Below are positions 37,921 to 63,462 of a stretch of DNA of 64,000 nucleotides, in pieces. The notes under the pieces are model-generated. The model was not told the origin of the DNA, did no database searches, and saw only the letters and a list, made by a program, of their open reading frames with translations. Positions within the stretch are counted from its first letter, which is position 1. Each line of letters opens with the position of its first letter. A program made the position numbers and the translations under genes. This stretch comes from Engraulis encrasicolus (taxonomy: Eukaryota; Chordata; Actinopteri; Clupeiformes; Engraulidae), in contig NC_085868.1 of NCBI RefSeq assembly GCF_034702125.1, forward strand, positions 25,804,776 through 25,868,775, read 5' to 3'.

Positions 37921-38745
37921 GGTTTACCCGGTCTTCCAGGTGTGCCTGGAAAGCCGGGACCCAAAGGTGAGGGTGGATACCCAGGGGATAAAGGCTCTCA
38001 AGGACCAATAGGAATTCCAGGTCTGATGGGACCAGCTGGACCGTTAGGTCCTCCTGGACTTCCGGGACACAGGGGTGAACCAGGGGCGCCGGGTAAACCA
38101 GGATACCCTGGAGAAGGAAAATCAGGCTTTCCAGGCCCCGTTGGCCCCCCTGGAAAACCAGGAGCCGGAGGCCTTCCAGGTCAACCAGGCCAACCAGGTC
38201 AGCCAGGACCACCAGGACCCCCTGGACCTCCTGCTCCCCCTCCAGACCTCTCGCAAATTCTTCCTGAAGGTGGGTTGGATGGCCAGAGGCAAGGCCCATA
38301 CAAGGGCAAAGGTAAGCCTGGGGTAGAACTCCTCGGCAGAGGTGGACTTGAGATGCCAGCGTTCACAGCGCAGCTCACCAAACCTTTCCCCCCATTTGGC
38401 ACTCCGGTAGTCTTCGACAAAGTCCTGTATAATGGTCAGCAGAACTACAACCCACAAACGGGCATCTTCACCTGCAATGTTCCCGGGATCTATTACTTTG
38501 CTTACCACGTCCATTGTAAGGGAGCCAATGTTTGGGTTGCACTGTATAGAAACAATGAACCAGTAATGTACACGTACGATGAATACAAAAAAGGCTTCCT
38601 GGATCAAGCATCCGGAAGTGCAGTACTGCCTCTGCAGGCAGGAGACACAGTGCACATTCAGCTACCATCTGACCAAGCAGCAGGACTCTATGCTGGACAA
38701 TACGTCCATTCGTCATTCTCTGGATATTTATTGTACCCCATGTAA
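37921..38745 (+). pseudogene. col8a1: 5'-truncated col8a1: end of triple helix plus C1q domain
   Basis: This repeats 19463-20287: 274 residues plus stop TAA (38743-38745). It begins at a Gly codon in the triple helix, [13 protein letters not shown], and runs through the linker and entire C1q (NC1) domain to SGYLLYPM. Only three base differences were seen in 825 bp, all silent, so the protein is unchanged. It lacks the first coding exon, signal peptide, NC2, most of the helix and any promoter of its own. The frame stays open upstream across the junction for 26 codons to a stop at 37840, but without an ATG. It lies just 3' of jagn1 copy A, so read-through transcription is the only evident route to expression. 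It is either a real duplication remnant or the start of a second haplotype contig. Confidence 0.88.
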
Positions 38746-40184
38746 AAAAAAAAAAAATGTATGAATTTTAAAGGGGGGAGGGCTGGCAAAATGATGCCAA
38801 TGTCTTTTCAGACCCAAAACATTGATGACGTCTTGGTGTGAAATGTTGCCCTATTTGATTCAATTTTGAGTGAATGTGTTGGCATAAAAGCAAAGCCAAC
38901 TATTACAGTGTTAATATACATGTATTAAAAACACTTGCAAGATATCACGCTTCCAACTACAGATAAAAACATGGTATAAGATGCATTTAAAAATTCACAT
39001 TGTTCAGTATAAAATTTTGAGTGCTGTTGGGAAGTATTTGATGCATTTATGTTATTTGGGTTGGGGGTGGGGGGAATGGCCATTTTTGTCAGGGCAATTG
39101 ACAAGTACATTTCGGTAGGTGGGTACAGCGACAGTCATATCATAATGGTCATTTTTGGTTTCTTAGTATTACTTTTTTACCCTGTAGTACAAGACTGTAA
39201 AGATATGGGCAATAGATAAACACTGTATTTCGAATTAACCTGTTTACCCATTACTTATACCAAAAACTACTCACACATTTCTCTGGTCTGTGCTGTAGTA
39301 TTTAAAAATAACAAAATGGCCATATTACAGTTTATCGTCACACACCTTTGGAGATCAACCACTGGCATCTCATAAACATCACATTTTCATTTTATGGCAG
39401 TTTGCAATGTTAATGCATGTAACATTTAAATTTCAAAACTCATATCCATACATACAGTATACTACTTGTGACTTTTTAAGAAATCATATCTTTCACTGTC
39501 TATGAGGACCTCAACCTGAGCTTACTGCAACTAGTATAGTAGTGGTTTGCAAACTTGCCTCAAGGTTCATTATGTGTAACAATATGAGAAATAATCTAAT
39601 GACTACACATAAATATGTATATGTGTTCATAAGACATGTTTGTGCGTTTGTAATGTTTATTACAAGGGAGTAATGTTCAAAGCAAAACACCTAAATGAAA
39701 GTGAAATCCTATGAATGAAGGATTTAAGACTTAGGTAGATTTCAAATGCTTTACAGTCTGTATTATTCTTTGTAATTTATTTGTTTTACTACTGAGTGCC
39801 TACATTTGTATATGTGCTATGGATATGAAGGGAAATTAACATGATTTTGTAACAATGGTGCTGAACATTTGTTCAAAAACTGAACTTATTTCAATGTTTC
39901 TACAAAACTATTTTTTCAAAATAAAGGTAAATGAATTACAGCTTTCATTTTTGTGTCATTATGGGTTTTAAAAACAGGGAGAGTGTAATAATTGAGGATA
40001 GTTACTAAGCATTGGTGAACAGGGCTAAATAAACAATTTTCATCACCAGCCAGCCAGCGGGTGTAGATTTGGGTCATCATACCCTTACGAAAGTCGACCA
40101 TGGTTGAGCATGGCTCGTCACGTGTTTTTAAATTATTATTTTTTTTTTACAATGGTTAAATCATTGTTTGACTATGGTTGCAAT
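38746..40184 (+). other. Second copy of col8a1 3' UTR and flank
   Basis: Matches 20288-21760 with small differences, including loss of about 20 bp (matching 20930-20950) and about 10 bp (near 21090). AATAAA recurs near 39920. No separate gene. Confidence 0.85.
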
Positions 40185-40326
40185 CCTTGGAGCAATGTGG
40201 GGTTAGGTGCCTTGCTCAAGGGCACTTCAGCCATGGATGGAGGTGTAGGGAGAGGTAAGGGTGGGATTGATACCTGCAACTCTATGATCTTCAGTTCAGC
40301 GCTCCTTAACCATTACACCACGGCTG
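40185..40326 (-). mobile_element. tRNA-derived SINE, - strand (intact version of 21761-22358)
   Basis: The - strand reads CAGCCGTGGTGTAATGG, TGCAGGTATCAATCCC, TGCCCTTGAGCAAGGCACC and CCCCACATTGCTCC, a widespread fish SINE type. It is uninterrupted here. Confidence 0.85.
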
Positions 40327-40538
40327 TGAACAAGTTTTCATGTTTTTTGGGTAACCATGAAACCCACGATTAATCATGGATTTTTGAGCATGGTTTGTGA
40401 CTATGGTTAAATCATAATCACTAACCATGCTGAAAAGAAACATGCAAACCATGAATAACCATGATCCATGGTTAGTCAAGAACCACGGTTTTCATGGTTA
40501 CCCAAAAAATCATGGATAAGCCATATAGTGATACTAAG

Positions 40539-42603
40539 GTTGTTTCCATAGAGGTCGAACATAAGACTAGCGTTGACGCGGCAATTCGCGACAGCGTTGG
40601 GAAACGACACATGCCCCCTCCCATCTTGTGTAGGTAGTGTAGACTCCTTCAGTCAATGCAAATCAATGGAGAACACGCCCACCTCTGTCAAAAAATGGAC
40701 TAAAACTGTAGCCTATGAATATGAAGTAACTCATTAATCAAAGACCAAATCTGAAATGTGAAGCTAAATATGGAGTCTACTTAAATCATATGAGTCGATA
40801 AAATACATTTAAAAATCAAATTATATTAGATATTTAGCAACACACTTCAACTATTGTCCTTGTATAGTGTGTTGATGGACATTTTTTCTCATTATTAAGC
40901 CATTTTTTTGACAGAGATGAGCCTCCTAAATTCATTTCCATTTCTCAGGTCTACCTCCAAAAAACGCCACGGATTGCCCAGAGCCGTATATAGAGAGAGT
41001 CTGGCCAACTATGGGTTCGAACGTTCGAGCTATCCCGCTATTTTGATTGGATCTGTCACATGTTTTATGGACGCCATTTTCGTTCCCCACGCTCCCATTA
41101 ATGAGCATTATCAGATATAAAAAAATAACGCTTCACTATAATATTATTACATTATTATTATGACAAACTGTTGTGCATATGGCTGTAGTGCAGGGCTGGG
41201 TCAGGAGAGAAAAACAGCATCAATTAACTCGTGACAGAAACGGAGGATTTGGGACATACACGGATATAAACTCCCCTTTATGGAATACAAAGGTCAGAAT
41301 TAATAACCTGAAAGCAGCAGGTTTCTCCGTGTTGTCATATTTTTTCCCCCTTCGACTTTTGTTAACAATTACTTTTGAAAGAAATAGTCATGATGATGGC
41401 ATGCTCTCAAAAACTCCTGTCCGCACTTTGAAAACGAATGAAGTTAGGTTTCTGTCATAACTTGAAATTAGCTTGTCAAATCTTAATTGCCACCTGTACG
41501 TATGCTATACTGTGAAAACATAACTTTGCCCACCAAGTTATTATTTCTGTCGCGCTAATAAGGTCCTTTCCCCCTGCGATTTAAACTCACGTCCAGTCTC
41601 ATACTATGAATATCCAGACTCAACCTACGAGCATCCAGACTCATCCTACAGTTCTACTGTCTGCAATCGCGATTATGCACTGCTGAGCACATCGTTATTT
41701 TTAAACTACTAAATCTCGACACAACGTGAAACTTTGGCGCAAGTATCACCAGGGTCCCTGTACATGAACTTGACCATCGTTGTGAATATTATTTCTGTAC
41801 ATTACTTAAATATCGACTTTGACGTTGGCCCTACCTAGGCAACAACACGGAAGTAACGCTTGAATGCACTGCTGAGCACATCAAAACTATGCTGACAAAA
41901 CCCTCTTTTAAGCAAACCCCTTCTATACGAACAAACTTGTTAACGTTTGTTTTCATATGTTGGGATCTTGATAATACTACAACCCAAGTTTGATGGTCTA
42001 TGAAGCCTTATTTGTATTTTAAATCCAGCGATTTTGACGGTATGCTGCCCATAGGGTTACACTGTAGAATCCTCGCCGTGGGGAGCGAAAATGCCGTCCA
42101 TGATTCGAGTTGGCCAGACTCTCTCTATATAGAGCTAGAAAGTGACGTCACTTCCCCTGATTTCATGGGACCTCAACGGCGTTTTTAGCCGAAAATTGTA
42201 TGTATCATATATTTATTTATATATATATATATTTATATATATATATTTATATATATATTTTTGCTTCATTTTTCGTATGAACCCCCAAACTTTTTAGAAA
42301 GCTGTGTTTCTTCACATTTTTCATGCCGACGGCCTCGGAACAAAACATTGATACTTCTGCATGAATAATCTTTATCTAGCCTCTTAAACAGCATATTTGT
42401 AGCCTAGCGCATACCATGACTGAGATCAGAAGATATTTACTAGCTACCATGTTGTTAGATGGTCAGCTTAGGTCCCATGAAACGCGGAACAATGGGTCGG
42501 GACTTTCAAGCTCTATACAGTATACGGCTCTGGGATTGCTGTGAAAAGGGGGGCGGGGTCACCTCTAGTCTTACTGTATGTTCTACCTCTATGGTTGTTC
42601 AGA
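40539..42603. mobile_element. Degenerate DNA transposon (copy B, without nested elements)
   Basis: Flanked by ATACTAAG at 40531-40538 and 42604-42611, with inverted subterminal CCATAGAGGT / ACCTCTATGG. A short frame at 41160 starts MTNCCAYGCSAGLGQER (THAP-like at best). A later frame, 41173-41460, contains HQLTRDRNGGFGTYTD but resembles nothing I can name. An AT repeat (about 42210-42260) replaces the sequence at 27680-27755 of copy A. Confidence 0.6.
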
Positions 42604-42914
42604 ATACTAAGAGTAACCATGACATACCATGGTAAAACCATGGTTGCTACAGTAAAATCATGGTCGATTTTTGTAAGGGTACGTTGCACTCTGGTGAGGG
42701 GGCGTTTCGGATGACTTTGTCAGGGACCAAAGCTGTCAGCGTCCCTGCTCAAGCCAGAATAATTGTGAATGTCAGGAATCTATTCAGTATCAGTGGCTCA
42801 ACCAACAAAATAAAGGCAACAACACTTTGTATCACTGCATTAAATGTTGAGTACCTCGCATAAGGGAGTCAAGCAGAAGACATTTGATTTACTTTGACCA
42901 GTGAGGGGTGCTAC

Positions 42915-44005
42915 CCGGTCCGTGTACCATTCGTTCTTTTGTTTTTCGATTCAGAACCAAACAACAAAAAAACGAGATCTGTACTTCCAAATTTTATTTT
43001 CTACTTCATTTCAAAATAACACCAATGAAAAAAAGGTGGACGTGCTATTTTTATTTTTGGAAATTTTCATCTCTCTGCCGTATGTGCACCGGAAGTTATA
43101 GCCTACAAGTCGACCTCGATTAAATAGGTTAAAATCATAACTAAATCCATACTGGATGTTGTCAGAAGAGGTGTTTTGAAACATATATGTGAAATTCACA
43201 GTCTAAAACAAATCCATGCAATATTTTTATGAAAATGTAGGCCTATCAGTTGAAAGCTTTCATGACCGTCTACATGGCCTGACGCGCCAGGGTCTGTCCG
43301 CTGCCTTGCCTGCATGGACTGGCGCCCTCTGTCCATGGTGCTGAAATCGCGGCACCAAATATTCTTTTAATTATCTCTGCTAGTGGGGAAAACGTCAGAG
43401 GGCAATTCTTTCAGAGAGTCCAACAACAACAACACAATATCAAAATGCCATGGTGGACGCGACCACCTGCCACCAGCTCCTTTCGGTGCCTAGAAAACAG
43501 ATGCCTTAAAATAATAATAATAATCTCCACATTGTTCCATAAGACAGCTTCGCTGATAAGCCTAGATAGCTGTAGTAAGTCCACAAGACACCAAAACAGT
43601 GTTCGGTGGCCGTTGTCTATTACAAAACTGTTAATAAAACCTGGGGTCTTCAGGTAGCCTAGGCCTACGACATTTAAAACTATGTCAGTCGTGCACGCTG
43701 TCAAATGAGAAACGCGGTGGGGCGCAACATCGTTCTGTGTTTCGCAACATCGCCAACGGCAGGTGCAAACGCTAGTACTTCTGGGGCACATAAGGCTGAG
43801 AGAGGAAAATATCAAAAATTAAAAATAGCCCGTCAGCTTTTTTTCATTGGCATTGTTTTGAAATGAAGTACAACATAAATTTTGGAAATTCAGATCAAAA
43901 TTTGTTTTTTCGTTTGTCACTAAAACGAAATAATGAAATAACAAGTCGTTTTTTTGTTATTTGGTTCTGAAACGAGATACAAAAGAACGAATGGTACAAG
44001 GACCC
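42915..44005. mobile_element. 1.1-kb element with ~60-bp TIRs, copy B only
   Basis: The left end GGTCCGTGTACCATTCG and the right end CGAATGGTACAAGGACC start inverted repeats that extend about 60 bp (with AGAACCAAAnAACAAAAAAACGA). A short direct repeat TAC or CTACC flanks it. Copy A reads straight through (GGGTGCTACCATCTG near 29167). No transposase frame was recognised, so the superfamily is not assigned. Confidence 0.88.
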
Positions 44006-44126
44006 TACCATCTGTTTTGTTCATAATTTATTTGGGTTAATCTAACACATTCATTTTCAGAGGTTTGATTATGAACGGTAACATTTTCAGGAATGGCTGT
44101 GAGCGCGCCAAGGAACATATTACATT

Positions 44127-44436
44127 CAGACCCGGCTGCAGAACCAAGTCGTTGGAGGGGCATTTGATGGAGTATGGGGGGGCACCTTGGCGGGGGGTAT
44201 GTGGGTCCTCCCCCAGAAAATTTTGTATTTCTTAGATGCAATTTCCTGCATTTAAACCAAATTGTGGATTGTGAATTTTATCTTATATTTTATATTTACT
44301 GTATTCGGGAAACAAATACTCATTTGTTGCATATGAATGACCATATCAGCATGTTTAGGTGAATAAGCCCTGGGGGGGCACAGCAGCTTGGCTGGGGGGG
44401 CAATGCCCTCCAATGCCTCCCGTGGCGCCGGCCCTG
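44127..44436. mobile_element. hAT-like element, 310 bp, copy B only
   Basis: The ends are CAGACCCGGC and GCCGGCCCTG. The target duplication ATTACATT lies at 44119-44126 and 44437-44444, and copy A has one copy of it. Confidence 0.92.
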
Positions 44437-44444
44437 ATTACATT

Positions 44445-46236
<1,792 letters not shown>

Positions 46237-46703
46237 TAATTGCGAGAACAATGTTGTTTTTTGTTGTTATTCAGTATTGTAAGCAATGTGCAGACATCCC
46301 ATGGAGTAGGCTAATCTGAAAGTCAGCTTGCACGGCAAAGCATTTTCTCCACCATTTTTCCACAGTAGATTGGTCCAATCCAGATGCATGAGATCTCTTT
46401 AATGATCATAAAACTTGCTTAGTTGGTACACCTTACCAGCAGGTCAAACACATGTATTTGATTCATTCTTATTCCTACGATTACTTGGCCTATTGTTTTA
46501 ATGACATTTCTATATTTTGGTTATACATTTAACATTGACTTTTTGCCTTTACAAAAAACACAAATAGCTACCCTGCCTAGGAACGGATAGATGCAATGAT
46601 CTATGTACTGTGTGTAGTCAAGACAGTTCTAGGAAACGGAATGAGTCCCATGTCCATATTATGTTTTTAATACATTGAGACCAAAGGCAAATTTCATGCA
46701 GGC

Positions 46704-47018
46704 ATGGACAATAAAGTCAATTCTACTCGTTCTACTGTATTCTATTCTTATCTACTCCATTCAACTTCCCTCTATCCTACTGTACCCCACAGCGTGGCCC
46801 TGAAGTCAATAAAGTCAATTCTATTCTTAGGCTATCCTATTCTACTGTATTCTATTCTATCTACTCTATTTGACTCCCCTCTATCCTACTCTACCCCACA
46901 GTGTGTCCCTGAAGTCAATGAAGTCAATTCTATTCTTCTCTATTCTATTCTACTCATTCTACTGTATTCTATTCTAATTTGCTCCATTCGACTCCCCTCT
47001 ATCCTACTCTACCCACAG
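46704..47018 (+). repeat. jagn1 intron minisatellite with decoy splice acceptors (copy B)
   Basis: Same repeat as in copy A. Decoy acceptors CCCCACAG sit at AG 46791-46792 and 46910-46911, each followed by a copy of the exon-2 start (YGTGKCCCTGAAGTCAA). The true acceptor is CTACCCACAG at 47017-47018. Confidence 0.9.
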
Positions 47019-47481
47019 TGTGGCCCTGAAGTCGGAGATCCGCAAGCTGAACATCCTGCACGTGGTCATCTGGCTGCTGGTCCTGGCCCAGGTGACGGTG
47101 AGCCAGCTGCACCTGGTCTCCCACAGCGTGGTGGCCAGCCCCTACCAATGGGAGTACCCCTACCTGCTCAGCGTGCTGCCCACGGCGCTCAGCTTCGCGG
47201 CCATGCCGCGCAACAACATCAGCTACCTGGTCATCTCCATGATCAGCGCGGGGCTCTTCTGCGTGGCGCCCATCATCTACGGCGGCATGGAGATGTTCCC
47301 CGTGGCGCAGCAGCTCTACCGCCATGGCAAGGCCTACCGCTTCATCTTCGGCTTCTCGGCCGTGTCCGTCATGTACCTGGTGCTGGTCATCGCCGTGCAG
47401 GTGCACGCCTGGCAGATATACTACAGCAAGCAGCTACTGGACTCCTGGTTCACCTCCACGCAGGACAAGAAAAAGAAGTAG
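47019..47481 (+). CDS. jagn1: Jagunal homolog 1, copy B, coding exon 2
   Basis: Codons 30-183 plus stop TAG (47479-47481). With exon 1 it makes 552 nt, 183 residues, exactly the human JAGN1 length. It contains the conserved [19 protein letters not shown] stretch that is altered in copy A, along with [24 protein letters not shown] and [10 protein letters not shown]. Four membrane helices and a terminal KKKK that fits an ER-retrieval signal are visible. The protein acts in the ER and early secretory pathway; in mammals it is needed for neutrophil granule and receptor maturation. This copy looks intact and is the better candidate for the functional gene. The exon is much more GC-rich than its flanks. 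Confidence 0.95.
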
Positions 47482-47584
47482 AAGGGAAGACGAGACGAGA
47501 CGAGACGGGACGGGACTGCTAACTGGCTATTCGTTGACGCTAGCATCGCACAGTGTGATTATTGCTCTGTTTGTCAGTCTTGTA

Positions 47585-47870
47585 ACAGGACAAGAGGAAA
47601 TTAGAGGGGGGGGCGGCTATATTTATGTATACATCGTCATCAACAGAATGGGATTAACTCAAGTCAATTTGACAGTCAATTACCCCTACACTCAGGACAA
47701 GAAGGAATTAGAGGGGGCCGGCTATATTTATGTACCGGTATACATCGTCGACAGAATGGGATTAACTCAAGTCAATTTGTCAGTCAATTATCCCTCACCT
47801 GCACCCTGGACAATAAGTGGAAATGATAAGACTAGACGAGGCTGGCTATGGATATTTATACAATGAAAGA
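47585..47870 (+). repeat. Tandem ~110-bp repeat downstream of jagn1 (copy B)
   Basis: Three diverging units start near 47585, 47692 and 47806 (GGACAAKARGNAATTAGAGG, TTTATGTA, GGGATTAACTCAAGTCAATTTG). The first part of each unit, CAGGACAAGAAG, resembles the end of the jagn1 coding region. Confidence 0.8.
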
Positions 47871-48484
47871 TTGTTCTTATTGCTGTATTTGTCCCTCATT
47901 TTGAGTAAATGAGTGCAGTTGCATGTACAGAGTATTCTGGCAGTTGCCATCTCTGATTCCGGTTTCAAACAGAATGTTATCAGTATTTGGTTTTAAAACG
48001 AGTTCCCTAATATTTCCGTTTACATTTGTGGAGCAGCGTTCTGTAACCGGAATATTCCCGGAACATGTTCCATATTTAGAACGAATCAAGACTAAACATG
48101 ACTCATGCGCAAACCAAATACTCCCACTGTTCTGTTTAAAATTTCTTGCATGTATTCCTTACATGTAACTGCGCTCATTTGATGTGATTACTACTCTTAT
48201 TTGTCAGTCAGTTATCCCTAACCATTCATTTTATCATGGTTTTATAATTGAGTCCATAAAGGTTAGAAATGCCCTGTGTTATGTGACTGAGCAAGTTGAT
48301 CTTTTCACAAGCCATCTCACTTCATCTCATTTTGAACTACAACTACAATGTTGCCAATGACAGACCTCTGTTTATCATCTTCACAACTTGTTGTACAGTA
48401 TTCTGGATCTGTTAGCTTCTTCTTCACCTCTTCTCCCCATCTTGACAGTGTAGCGGTTCAGTGCCAAGTAAGGATGTCATTTTG
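47871..48484. other. Intergenic, no feature recognised
   Basis: No gene or mobile element recognised beyond the jagn1 tandem repeat. Confidence 0.45.
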
Positions 48485-48720
48485 GTATCACTTTACTTGA
48501 CGCTGGTGTCATAAGCATGTCATTACAGTGTCATGATGGTGTCATAATAGTGTTATGCACGTGTCAAGTCTTTACCTTAACCGAATGTCACTTAAGGCCA
48601 ACAGTCAAAGAATGTTTATGACATGGACATAACGTTTATGACTTATCTATGACTGTGTCATGACATTATTATTACACTGTAATGACATGCTTATGACACC
48701 GTTGTTAAGTTAAGTGTTAC
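48485..48720. mobile_element. MITE with ~50-bp inverted ends
   Basis: GGTGTCATAAGCATGTCATTACAGTG near the left end is matched by its exact inverse CACTGTAATGACATGCTTATGACACC at 48676-48701, and the outer parts (GTATCACTTTACTTGACGC / TTAAGTTAAGTGTTAC) pair imperfectly. The interior is rich in TCATGAC palindromes. No coding frame. Confidence 0.85.
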
Positions 48721-49957
48721 TGTAATTTTTCTGTCCAGTAGGGGTAGGATGGGATTTTACTCATCAAAATAAGAACCATTCAGAGAAGGAACTCTACTTT
48801 AGGAACTCTACTGTACTACTGAAACCCATCTCTGAACACACACGGGAACATAGCAGTACACACACACACACTTTTCTCTGTTGCCTCATGTCTCCAAACA
48901 CAGTTTAATTATTAATAAACAATCGACTGAAAGGTTGATTTCTTGGCCTTCCTTCTTTCCATCTCAATCTGCAATGTTCGTTTTGTTCTTCAATAGTGGT
49001 TGTCTCGACTTTGACCTTCCTTTTGGCATAGCCCATACTTTATGTCTATAACCATGTTGAAACAAATTAGAATATGGCCTCTTCAATAGTTTAATTATAT
49101 TGCCCTAGATATTTTTCCATGAGTCTGAAGATCACTCACCATTTTGATCTATACTCGAAAGGCCAATGGCCATCTTTTTTATTAAGGCGTACATTTAATT
49201 TGTTACTTTTTATTGCTAAAGCATTAAAAAGGTAAACTTCCCCATTATGTCTCTAATTTATTGACTCTGCGCTTTATCTTATGGTACGCATTCCTCACAC
49301 AAGTTGTTCCTTCAGTCTTGCACTCCTCGCACTGAATTAGGGAAAACTTAGGCTTTTCTTCTTTTTATGCTCCATACCTATGAATGAGTTGCAGAATATA
49401 TTGTGTATGGACTCTGCCCTCATTGGAGGCCTTTAAGAGGGTAATTAATACAACACAAAGGAATGTCATTGTGTCTAAACAAGCACCACATACCTTTTAC
49501 CTGATACTATATTTTATACAAGTTTGTTTTTCTAAATGTTTTTTGTAATGTAAGTTTATTTTCCTTATTATATGTCTGTGTCTGTAACTTATATGAAGGC
49601 TGCCATTTTGTCCAGGACTCCCTGGCAGAAGAGAGTCTTAGTATCAATGGGACAATCCTGGCTAAAAAGAGGATAAATGAAAAAAGATAGACAGACATAC
49701 CGTATAATATGGCTGCTTTCAACACCAAATGTCTACTTTTGTTGCATTTGTCTGTTTTAATACCATAAAACAAACCTGATCTATGGCTCTTCTACTGTAG
49801 CTGACCGGTCATGTGACATGATGCTGTTTCTCAATGGGGGTTCTATAGCCACCAGGGGGCATTGGTGATGAGTTGAGAAGGATACAGCTGAGAGATGGTG
49901 TGCTCAATTGCCATTGGGAGGGCGGTATTATTCTAATGTATTTTTGTAATACTAAGG
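48721..49957. other. Intergenic, no feature recognised
   Basis: AT-rich, no supported gene or element. Confidence 0.4.
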
Positions 49958-50440
49958 CAAGGCAAGTTTATAGTGCATTTCAAGTCAAGAAACATTTAAA
50001 ACATTAAGATAAAACATAAGGTAAAAATAATCCTAAAATAGAATAATAAAAAAAAACATAATAATAATAATAATAAAAGAATGATATGTAATTTAAGCTA
50101 GGGGAAAGCAGCTGAGAACAGCTTTGTCTTGAGTCTAGATTTAAAGCTATTTAAGCTGGTTCCCAAAGCTTTGAAGCATAGAAGCTAAAGGCTGCCTCTC
50201 CACACTTTGTTTTGACTTTTGGAATCACCAGCAAATTCTTCTCCGTTGACCTTAGTGACCTGGTTGGTGCATACAGCTGAAACATATCCAGTAGATATGT
50301 GGGTCCCATTCCATTTAATGACTTAAACACACTAAGGAGGGTGTTGGCAGGCTTATGATGAGGTCACAGGTGTGTTGGGAAACGCATGAGTAGGACAGCA
50401 GGGCATTAAAAAAAAAAAAAAAAGGTTGAGAACCTCTGTC
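49958..50440. repeat. Interspersed-repeat fragments, including a hAT remnant
   Basis: It starts GGCAAGGCAAGTTTATAGTGCA, like the AAGGCAAGTTTATTTATATAGC ends of fish repeats, and continues with AGCTGAGAACAGC and TGCCTCTCCACACTTTG. 50340-50437 resembles 10840-10934 (GGTGTTGGCAGGCTTATGATGAGGTC, then GGTTGAGAACC) and is a decayed AGTGGTTCTCAA-type hAT. Confidence 0.5.
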
Positions 50441-51000
50441 AGATAATGTGTTCATTGTTCAGTCATCTATGAAGGACACATGCCCATTTGCGTTTGTAAT
50501 GGTGCATGTCCGTATAGCTATGAAGTGCTAGTTCCAGGGCATGTAGCAAATCCACGGTTTTGACTATATTTGCTTAGGGTGAGCGAATGTTTTGTTTATT
50601 CTCGTGCAAAGCCAATTTGAGATGTGTTGGATGCACTCAGTCACTCTTACTGGGTACGTTTAACTTTTACATATGCCACAATACACAACTCGGTATGTGC
50701 ATGCTGAACTTGGTGAAAGGCTGTTTGCTTTTATACATCATGTTGTTGACTGCATCAAAGTGATGCTTATGGAGTCTGAATTGTTATATTAAGGATTTAA
50801 CAGTAGAGGGCGAGAAAGAGTCATTATTTTGTTTCAGCCATCAGACGAAATGAAGTAGACATGGACATAATTTTGGACATCACATTTGGACTCCTGCAGG
50901 TTCAAGACAAGGACACTGAAGAGACTCTGTGTTGAATTGTACCAAATATTTTATTTTTTCGTTTGTTTTCTCCTCACCAGTAGTTTTGAATTGATGAATC

Positions 51001-63462
<12,462 letters not shown>

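Noticed and set aside
46704..47522. 272-codon + frame overlapping jagn1 copy B
   Set aside because: It is a shifted frame through the minisatellite and the GC-rich jagn1 exon; the residues resemble no family, while the +1 frame gives jagunal.
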